NCBI RefSeq assembly: GCF_041021955.1
Contig: NZ_CP158375.1
Coordinates: 868,001 to 932,000 of the forward strand
Length of the DNA: 64,000 nucleotides
Direction: 5' to 3'
Source: Caulobacter sp. 73W
GTDB lineage: Bacteria; Pseudomonadota; Alphaproteobacteria; Caulobacterales; Caulobacteraceae
The position numbers and the translations under genes were made by a program. This document shows, one piece after another, positions 58,353-64,000 of this stretch. Every line of letters begins with the position of its first letter. The first letter of the stretch is position 1. The notes under the pieces were generated by a model, which had not been told where the DNA came from, searched no databases, and saw only the letters and a program-made list of their open reading frames with translations.

Positions 58353-60554
58353 CTAGCGCTTCGGCAGAACGAAAGTGAATGCGGCTCCCCCGCCCAAGGT
58401 TCCCTCGGCGAAGATGTCGCCGCCATGGCGATCGATGACCCGCTTGCTCAAGGCCAGGCCGATTCCGGTGCCTTCGAAGTCCTCGACACGGTGCAGGCGC
58501 TGGAAGACCCCGAATAGCTTGTCGACATAGGCCATGTCGAAGCCGACGCCGTTGTCGCTGATCCGATAAAGGGTGTCGCGGGCGCGTTCCTCGCCGGTGA
58601 TGGTGATCTTCGCCGGCTGAGCGTCGCGCGTATATTTCACGGCGTTGTCGATCAGGTTGGTCAGCACCTGGCGCAGCATCGCGCCGTCGCCCCAGGCGGA
58701 GGGCAGGCGCTGGATGTCCCACTCGATCTGGCGCCCCTCGGCGTCGGGGGCCAGGGAATAGCGGACCTCGCGGACCAGCTTGTCCATGTCGACCCGTGTC
58801 AGGGTCAGGCTGGTGCGGCCCATGTGCGAGAAGTTGAGCAGGTCATCGACCAGACGTCCCGCCGACAGGGCGGCTTCCTTGATGCTGTCCAGATAGTGAC
58901 GGGACTTGTCGTCCAGGTTCGTCGCCCGCTCGCCCAGCAGCTCCGAGAAGCCCACGATATGGCGGAATGGGGCGCGCAGGTCGTGCGACACCGAATAGGA
59001 GAAGGACTCCAGCTCCTTGTTGGTCCGCTGCAGGGCTTCGGTCAGCTCGGCCTTCTCCTCGGCCCGCTTGAGGACGAAGCTGACGATCGCGTTGCGGAAG
59101 TCGCGAGCGGTTTCGATCTCGGCCTCGCGCCAGGGATCGGACCGCAGGCGCACCTGCTCCTTCCACGTCTCGAACGAGGCGCGGGGGGACAGGGGTTGAA
59201 GCGGCGTCGCCGCCTTCTTGCGCGGATCGCCGCCCCAGGTGACGGTGCGCACCACTTCGGGCCGGAACCAGACGATATAGCTGGCGTGGATCTGCGAGAT
59301 GGAGATGGCCAGGACGCCCGCGGCGGTGTCGGCCAGCATCTCGGCGTCGGGCCAGTGCTCGGCCAGGAAGTCGCTGGCGAAGAGCTCATCGACCTTGTGG
59401 TTCTGCAGCCAGACGGCCAAGCGGCCCAGGTGCTCGATCGGCGGCACGACGCCGGCGACCTTGATCTCGCCGTCGGCGATCACCGCCGCGCCGGACGCGC
59501 CGGCCAGTTCTAGCCAATCCGCCGGATGCGCCACCAGCCCCTCGCGATAGTTCCCCGACCGCGCCAGTTCAGCGAGAAGCCGCGTCTCGACGCGCTTCAG
59601 CTCGATACGTTCGGCGGCGAAGGCGGCCCGTTCGCGCGCGCCGATCTGCAGCGAGACGATCTGGCCCAGGAAGTCGCAGACCGCCCGCACCTGGGCGTTC
59701 ACCCGCTTTGGCTCGGCGTTGTGGCAGGAGATCAGACCCCACAGCTTGCCGTCGACCAGGATCGAGATCGACATGGACGCCAGGGTGCCCATGTTGCGCA
59801 TGTACTGCAGGTGGATCGGCGAGACGCTGCGCAGGGCGGCGAAGCTGAGATCCAGCGGCTGGCCGTCGACCGGGCTCATCACCGGCTCCAGCGCCGCCGG
59901 CGTATAGTTCGCGTCCGGGATCAGGCGAAGGCGGTTGAGGCGGTACAGCTCCCGCGCCTGGGCTGGGATGTCCGAGGCCGGGAAGCGCAGGTCGAGATAG
60001 GACGGCAGGACGCCGTCGCCGTCCTCGGCGATCACCACCCCGTGCCAGTCCGGGTCGAAGCGATAGATCATCACCCGGTTGAAGCCCGTCAGTTCCCGCG
60101 CCAGGCGCGCGGCCGAACCGGCGATGACGTCGACGTCGTCCGAGGGCGCGATCTCGTCCATGAACACGCGCAGCGACGGATAGAGCGCCTCGAAGGTCTC
60201 GCGCTCCGAGGCCGGCGGGTCCTCGAATTCCAGGATGGCGCCTTGAGCGTTGCGATGCCCGAGGACCTGCAGGACGCGCCCCCCCATGTCGCTGGTCCGC
60301 AGAAAGGCGCCTTCGCCGCGCTCGAGCCATTCCATCAGGTCAGCCGACAGATGATCGCCGCCGACAAAATCGTGGAGATGCTCGGCCTTGGCGACGCCCG
60401 GCTTCAGGGTCAGCAGACTTGCGACATTGCCGCTGGCCTGGAGCAGCGACAGGTCGGCGGGCGACAGGGCCAGCAGCACGCCATGCGGCTGCACGCCGCC
60501 GGGGATGCGGATCGGCTCCTGGGCGCAGCCGTCGATATCCAGGGGCGTGTTCAT
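58353..60554 (-). CDS. bphP: Bacteriophytochrome histidine kinase
   Basis: BphP senses red and far-red light through covalently bound biliverdin. The 733-residue protein has the PAS-GAF-PHY photosensory core: C10 (DGCAQEPIRIPGG) for thioether attachment, GAF motif RFPASDIPAQARELY (191-204), chromophore-contact H248 (SPIHLQYM) and H278 (ISCHNA), and the PHY tongue with WGG (440-442) and PRASF (457-461). A HisKA/HATPase follows, with H524 (SVSHDLRAPF), NLIDNAVKYT, ISDNGVGFD and GTGIGLALSK. Soluble. Its ATG overlaps the bphO stop (ATGA), so chromophore supply and apoprotein are coupled. Confidence 0.97.
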   Translation of the reverse strand: MNTPLDIDGCAQEPIRIPGGVQPHGVLLALSPADLSLLQASGNVASLLTLKPGVAKAEHLHDFVGGDHLSADLMEWLERGEGAFLRTSDMGGRVLQVLGHRNAQGAILEFEDPPASERETFEALYPSLRVFMDEIAPSDDVDVIAGSAARLARELTGFNRVMIYRFDPDWHGVVIAEDGDGVLPSYLDLRFPASDIPAQARELYRLNRLRLIPDANYTPAALEPVMSPVDGQPLDLSFAALRSVSPIHLQYMRNMGTLASMSISILVDGKLWGLISCHNAEPKRVNAQVRAVCDFLGQIVSLQIGARERAAFAAERIELKRVETRLLAELARSGNYREGLVAHPADWLELAGASGAAVIADGEIKVAGVVPPIEHLGRLAVWLQNHKVDELFASDFLAEHWPDAEMLADTAAGVLAISISQIHASYIVWFRPEVVRTVTWGGDPRKKAATPLQPLSPRASFETWKEQVRLRSDPWREAEIETARDFRNAIVSFVLKRAEEKAELTEALQRTNKELESFSYSVSHDLRAPFRHIVGFSELLGERATNLDDKSRHYLDSIKEAALSAGRLVDDLLNFSHMGRTSLTLTRVDMDKLVREVRYSLAPDAEGRQIEWDIQRLPSAWGDGAMLRQVLTNLIDNAVKYTRDAQPAKITITGEERARDTLYRISDNGVGFDMAYVDKLFGVFQRLHRVEDFEGTGIGLALSKRVIDRHGGDIFAEGTLGGGAAFTFVLPKR

Positions 60555-61138
60555 CGGCGGCCTTCCGTCAGCCAGGCGAGAAGAAGATCGAAGGTGCGCC
60601 CGGCGGCGGCGGTCACCTCGTCCTGAAGATCAGCGCCCTCGCGTTCGATGAAGGCGCGGCTCTCGCGCCAGCGAAGGCCGGTCTCCTCGCCATAGGGATT
60701 GAAATAGGCGAAGCCGCCTTTGGGCGGCCAGGCCTCGCCGGCCAGGGCGCGGGTGATCACCTTGCCGCCGAGGCTGGAGCCTTCCAACACATAGGACGCC
60801 CCCAGCACGCCGGCGGACGTGGCGGCCAGCTCGGCGGCGGCGTCGCAGCGCGGCAGGGCGGCGATCTCGCCATCGCTGAGGCCAAGCGTGCGCAGGTCCC
60901 GCTCGACCGCGCCCAGCCGACGGCGGGGTTCGAGGAAATCGGCATAGGCGCTGGCGGCGGCCGCCGGCTCCCACGCGGCGTGGAAACCATGGAAGCCCTT
61001 CAGGACCTCAAGGAAGTGATCGTGGGAAAGCGGCGCGTCTAGGAGAGCAAGGCCCGCTTCGAGGGCGTCGTGCTGCGCGGCGGTTTCACTTCGGAGCCGG
61101 TCGAGGAGCGGGAATGCCTTGTCGATGACTCCATGCAT
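60551..61138 (-). CDS. bphO: Biliverdin-producing heme oxygenase
   Basis: BphO opens heme to biliverdin IX-alpha, the BphP chromophore. The 195-residue all-helical protein has proximal heme ligand H23 (ETAAQHDALE) and the distal-helix motif YVLEGSSLGGKVI (about residues 117-129). AGGAGG lies about 10 bases before the ATG in a small GC palindrome. It overlaps bphP by 4 bp and starts 82 bp after the 85-aa gene that follows luxI, so it may have its own promoter or be read from the quorum-sensing genes. Confidence 0.95.
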   Translation of the reverse strand: MHGVIDKAFPLLDRLRSETAAQHDALEAGLALLDAPLSHDHFLEVLKGFHGFHAAWEPAAAASAYADFLEPRRRLGAVERDLRTLGLSDGEIAALPRCDAAAELAATSAGVLGASYVLEGSSLGGKVITRALAGEAWPPKGGFAYFNPYGEETGLRWRESRAFIEREGADLQDEVTAAAGRTFDLLLAWLTEGRR

Positions 61139-61220
61139 GCGCGCGCCTCCTGAGGAGCGCGAACCCTAGTGATGTCGGCCTTCGGAGCCAAGCTTGACCA
61201 CAAACTATTCAGGTTGGTCA

Positions 61221-61478
61221 TCACGCGTTCCCCGTCGGTCCCATCACCGCGCACACCTCGCGGAGCCGCCGCTCAACGGCTTCAGGCCCATCACGGCGTT
61301 CGATCTCCACCAGGCGGCGGGTGAGATTCAGCAAGATCGTCCGCTCGCGACGGCTGAGATGGGCATTGTATTCAGCCAGGGCGCGCAGTTCGGCGCTGCT
61401 GATCGCCTCCGGGTGATTCACGACGCTGGTGGCCAGGCGGGTCATCGCCATGCCGGAATAGGAGCCTCGGACAGCCAT
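61221..61478 (-). CDS. 85-residue protein linked to luxI, unknown
   Basis: The protein has a predicted helical core from residue 22 to 75: ISSAELRALAEYNAHLSRRE and then ILLNLTRRLVEIERRD. It is amphipathic and highly charged, with no signal peptide, and ends with VCAVMGPTGNA. Its start overlaps the luxI stop codon by one base, so translation is coupled to that of the AHL synthase. I recognise no family. Small luxI-linked proteins elsewhere modulate quorum sensing (as RsaM-type proteins do), but there is no sequence likeness to claim here. Confidence 0.75.
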   Translation of the reverse strand: MAVRGSYSGMAMTRLATSVVNHPEAISSAELRALAEYNAHLSRRERTILLNLTRRLVEIERRDGPEAVERRLREVCAVMGPTGNA

Positions 61479-62164
61479 CAGCGCGCCTCCATCAGGAACG
61501 GCGTGCGGTCCGGCTCACGCAGGCCGGGCAGCAGGCTGGCTTCGAGTTCGGGATCCTGCAGCTTGCCCTTGGGCGCGCCGAAGGCGGCCTTCATCCGCTC
61601 CAGCCCATCGGCCGAGGCGGTCATCAGATAGGGGTAGGAGAACGGATCGCCCGGCGCGAACCGGATGGGCGCGCCCAGGGCGTCGACGGCGAAGCCCTGG
61701 CGGATCAGCGCCTCCAGCGAGGACTGGTAGTAAACGCCCATGGTCTGGGTCCAGCCCATCCTGGCGGCCAGCTCGCCGTGCGAGATGTAGAGGTCGCCCA
61801 TGATCGCCGTGCGCTCCTCGCGCGACAGGGACAGGTCCACGCAGAAGCGCGAGCTTTCCACGATGGTCGACGATCGGGGCAGCGGCGTTCCGATCTGCGC
61901 CTGCAACACGTCGCAGGTGACGTTGGGGGCGTCGGACGGAGTCAGGCGGCAGGTCCCGACCACCCGGCCGACGTCGTTGAGGGCGACCAGGTGATGAACC
62001 GCCGGGGTGAAGTCGAACTGGTCGATCTCCCGCTCGCCATCACCGGCGAGGTCGGGCAGCTCCCAGCCCAGGGTATCCACGAAGATGCGGCGGCGGAGCC
62101 GGAAAGCCGCGTCCATTAAGCCGCTCATGGCGGTGCGATGATGCGCGCGAATGACGATGGCCAT
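61478..62164 (-). CDS. Acyl-homoserine-lactone synthase (LuxI family)
   Basis: This 228-residue enzyme makes an N-acyl-homoserine lactone from SAM and an acyl donor. Conserved LuxI residues are visible: R24/R25, F28 and W34 (RRRIFVDTLGWEL), D48 and D51 (EIDQFD), R73 (VVGTCRLTP), E103 and R106 (VESSRFCVD). GGGAGTAGGG precedes the ATG. The acyl chain cannot be predicted. It follows luxR on the same strand with 114 bp between, in which lies a perfect lux-box dyad, so positive autoregulation is likely. Confidence 0.95.
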   Translation of the reverse strand: MAIVIRAHHRTAMSGLMDAAFRLRRRIFVDTLGWELPDLAGDGEREIDQFDFTPAVHHLVALNDVGRVVGTCRLTPSDAPNVTCDVLQAQIGTPLPRSSTIVESSRFCVDLSLSREERTAIMGDLYISHGELAARMGWTQTMGVYYQSSLEALIRQGFAVDALGAPIRFAPGDPFSYPYLMTASADGLERMKAAFGAPKGKLQDPELEASLLPGLREPDRTPFLMEAR

Positions 62165-62229
62165 GCCCTACTCCCGTTCGGTCGAAATCCGACGAGATGC
62201 AGGATGAGACGCCCCCTTCCCCGGCGGCA

Positions 62230-62247
62230 GTCCCCGAGATCGGGGAC
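62230..62247. promoter_or_regulatory. lux-box-like operator upstream of luxI
   Basis: GTCCCCGAGATCGGGGAC is a perfect 8-2-8 dyad centred about 74 bp before the luxI start. Length, symmetry and place fit a LuxR-family binding site near the -35 region. The exact sequence does not match the Vibrio lux box, which is normal for distant LuxR proteins. Confidence 0.75.
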
Positions 62248-62278
62248 AACCGCACCCGGAGGTTGCCCCGGCAGGCGG

Positions 62279-62998
62279 CTAAGGCGCGATCTGGCCCGAC
62301 CAGATGCCCACCGCCACCGCCTGGGCGCGGTCATCGGCCTGGAGCTTGGCGAAGATACGCTTCCAGTGCGTACGCACGGTCTCGGGCGAAATCTCCAGGT
62401 GCAGGGCGATGACCTTGTCGCTCTGGCCCATGGAGGCATGGTTCAGGATGCGCCGCTCCTGGGGCGACAAGGTCTTCACCGCCGGCTGCAGGCGCACCTC
62501 GCGCAGGTGCAGCAGGCGCTGCATGAACGTGCTGGCGACGAAGGACATCACGCCCTGGTCCATGTCGGTCCAGTGGATGGTCGGGCCAGAGACGTTGACC
62601 ACCGCCGCGTTGAGCAAGCCGCCTGTCCCCACCGGCTGGGTGAAGCCGTCGGCCAGGCCGAACTGGCGCGCGTCGCGGAACAGCTCCGTGCTGGCCTGGG
62701 ACGTGGTGCGCGAGATGTCGGCCCAGGTGAAGCCGCCGGGTTGCGTCAGGGCGCGCTGCACCACTGGATCGACCAGGTACTGCTGCTTGGCCAGATAGTA
62801 CTCGGTCCACTCGTCGGCCCAGTTGGAGACCATGCCCAGGCGCGGGTCCATCCGTTCGGGATTGGCCAGGACCCAGGTGGAATAGGTGCGCGCGCCGAAC
62901 GGCTCGATGGCGCGTTCGAACGCGCCGATCGCCGCGTTCACCGACTGCGCGCGCGTCATCACCCCGATCTGGGCTAGCGCTTCTTCAACCCGGCTCAT
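62279..62998 (-). CDS. LuxR family AHL-responsive regulator
   Basis: A 239-residue protein has an N-terminal autoinducer-binding domain with the pocket residues W64, Y68, D77, P78 and W92 (WTEYYLAKQQYLVDPV, FTWADI) and G118 (LADGFTQPV). The C-terminal LuxR HTH (176-235) reads LSPQERRILNHASMGQSDKVI and SPETVRTHWKRIFAKL, with E181 and G191 as in TraR/LuxR. It should bind the AHL made by the neighbouring synthase and the dyad at 62230-62247. It is divergent from glpD with 107 bp between. Confidence 0.95.
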   Translation of the reverse strand: MSRVEEALAQIGVMTRAQSVNAAIGAFERAIEPFGARTYSTWVLANPERMDPRLGMVSNWADEWTEYYLAKQQYLVDPVVQRALTQPGGFTWADISRTTSQASTELFRDARQFGLADGFTQPVGTGGLLNAAVVNVSGPTIHWTDMDQGVMSFVASTFMQRLLHLREVRLQPAVKTLSPQERRILNHASMGQSDKVIALHLEISPETVRTHWKRIFAKLQADDRAQAVAVGIWSGQIAP

Positions 62999-63105
62999 GC
63001 CACCCTCACAACCCAGGCGAGGCTAAACCGCAAAGCACCACCGGGGAAGACAGCCTATTGTCACAGCGCTCGACAGCACGGATTCCGAGCCCGTAAAGGG
63101 ATGGC

Positions 63106-64000
63106 ATGAGCGATATCGACCTCCTGATCATCGGCGGCGGCGTCAACGGCGCGGGCACCGCGCGGGACGCCGCGGGACGCGGGCTGAGCGTGACGCTTTG
63201 CGAGCGGCATGATCTGGCGGGCGCTACCTCCTCGGCCTCGTCCAAGCTGGTGCATGGCGGGCTGCGGTATCTGGAACAGTACGAGTTCCGCCTGGTGCAC
63301 GAGAGCCTGGCCGAGCGCGAGGTCCTGCTGGCCGCCGCGCCGCACGTGATCTGGCCGCTGCGTTTCGTCCTGCCGGTTCACAAGGGCCTGCGCCCGCCGT
63401 GGATGCTGCGCATCGGCCTGTTCCTGTACGACCATATCGGCGGCCGCCGCAGCCTGCCGGGCACGAAGTCGGTGCGGCGGGCCTCTTCAAAGCGGCTCGA
63501 CCCGCTGCAGGACGCCTATCGCCTGGGCTTTGAATACTCCGACTGCTGGGCCGACGACGCGCGCCTGACCGCCCTTTGCGCCCGCGACGCGGCGGATCGC
63601 GGGGCGGATATCCTGGTTGGCTGGGAGGCGGTCGCCGCCCGTCGCGAGGGCGCCGCCTGGGTCGTCGATCTGCGTTCCGAAGCCGGCGAAATCCGTCAGG
63701 TGCGGGCGCGCGGCGTGGTCAACGCCGCTGGTCCTTGGGTCGGCGAGGCGCTGAAGCTGTCCGGCGCGCGGGCCGACCACGCCCCGCGCCTGGTGAAAGG
63801 CAGCCACATCGTGGTGCGCCGCCTGCACGACGGCGACCAGGCCTTCACCTTCCAGAACGACGACGGGCGGATCGCCTTCGTCATTCCGTACGAGCGCGAT
63901 TTCACCCTGATCGGCACCACCGACATCCCCTATGACGGCGATCCGGCGGCGGTTCACGCGGACGACGGCGAGGTCGCCTATCTGTGCGAGCTGGTGTCGG
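63106..64000 (+). CDS. glpD: Glycerol-3-phosphate dehydrogenase, 3' end beyond window
   Basis: GlpD oxidises glycerol-3-phosphate to dihydroxyacetone phosphate at the membrane, passing electrons to quinone. The visible 298 residues have the FAD-binding start DLLIIGGGVNGAGTARDAAG, LCERHDLAGATSSASSKLVHGGLRYLE, DDARLTALCARDAADRGA, NAAGPWVGEAL and FVIPYERDFTLIGTTD. The ATG at 63106 is preferred because the one at 63101 runs at once into TGA. The gene is truncated only by the window edge. It is transcribed away from luxR. Confidence 0.95.
   Translation, partial: MSDIDLLIIGGGVNGAGTARDAAGRGLSVTLCERHDLAGATSSASSKLVHGGLRYLEQYEFRLVHESLAEREVLLAAAPHVIWPLRFVLPVHKGLRPPWMLRIGLFLYDHIGGRRSLPGTKSVRRASSKRLDPLQDAYRLGFEYSDCWADDARLTALCARDAADRGADILVGWEAVAARREGAAWVVDLRSEAGEIRQVRARGVVNAAGPWVGEALKLSGARADHAPRLVKGSHIVVRRLHDGDQAFTFQNDDGRIAFVIPYERDFTLIGTTDIPYDGDPAAVHADDGEVAYLCELVS

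Noticed and set aside
63040..63105. A third TGACA-type LacI operator in the luxR-glpD gap (TGTCACAGCGCTCGACA)
   Set aside because: It shares only the AGCGCT centre with the two good sites and lacks the symmetrical TGACA/TGTCA arms.

Overview
This is high-GC alphaproteobacterial chromosome, most likely from the family Caulobacteraceae (Caulobacter or Phenylobacterium; I cannot decide which). The reasons are two large TonB-dependent receptors, proteins carrying a domain that looks like the N-terminus of the Caulobacter S-layer protein RsaA, a glk-lacI-glucosidase sugar locus with TGACA-N-CGCTGTCA operators, an EttA-type ABC-F protein, and many short GC-rich palindromic repeats between genes. 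No phage, plasmid backbone or CRISPR array was seen.

Layout. 1-2.8 kb: a CheY-like regulator, a small lipoprotein and the 7-deazaguanine genes queD, queE and queC. 2.97-4.69 kb: a complete IS1182-like insertion sequence with 18/20 inverted repeats and a GGCA target duplication. It also holds a small antisense membrane-protein gene. 4.98-13.7 kb: TonB receptor, a degenerate hybrid kinase, PfpI-like protein, phytoene-desaturase-like oxidoreductase, small membrane proteins and an exported carboxylesterase. 14-17 kb: tRNA-Met(CAT), then two consecutive broken genes: a GT4 glycosyltransferase with a frameshift near codon 22, and asnB split by a 105-bp palindromic element plus at least one other indel. 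17-24 kb: PQQ sugar dehydrogenase-like lipoprotein, a fused indolepyruvate ferredoxin oxidoreductase with a divergent Lrp regulator, and pirin. 24-29 kb: pgsA and a surface-glycan modification group (DUF6311-like membrane protein, GtrA, methyltransferase, GT2). 29-34.7 kb: two exported proteins, uvrC and a 2OG-Fe(II) oxygenase-like protein.

34.7-43.8 kb is a surface-protein region. Three RTX-repeat proteins each end in an RsaA N-terminal-like domain, that is, the lipopolysaccharide-anchoring domain of the S-layer protein moved to the opposite end of the chain. Between them lie a DUF998 membrane protein, a miniature flagellar rod/hook-like protein and an M28 peptidase. 43.9-50.8 kb: ettA, a second TonB receptor, PhoD-like phosphatase, CsbD and a DAACS symporter. 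50.9-55.7 kb: GH3 beta-glucosidase, LacI-family repressor and glucokinase, with matching operators in front of the first and last.

55.8-63 kb is the most striking stretch. Seven same-strand genes run luxR, luxI, an 85-aa unknown, bphO, bphP, a CheY-like regulator and a REC-PAS-HisKA-HATPase-REC hybrid kinase, mostly with overlapping or near-touching ends. A perfect 18-bp lux-box-like dyad precedes luxI. This reads as a joined quorum-sensing and red/far-red light-sensing unit. The window ends inside glpD, transcribed divergently from luxR.

Short repeats matter here. At four convergent gene boundaries (18.3, 24.1, 31.9 and 38.1 kb) GC-rich palindromic elements fill the gap. At two of these one repeat family is nested inside another, and at one the element supplies the last codons and stop of the upstream gene.
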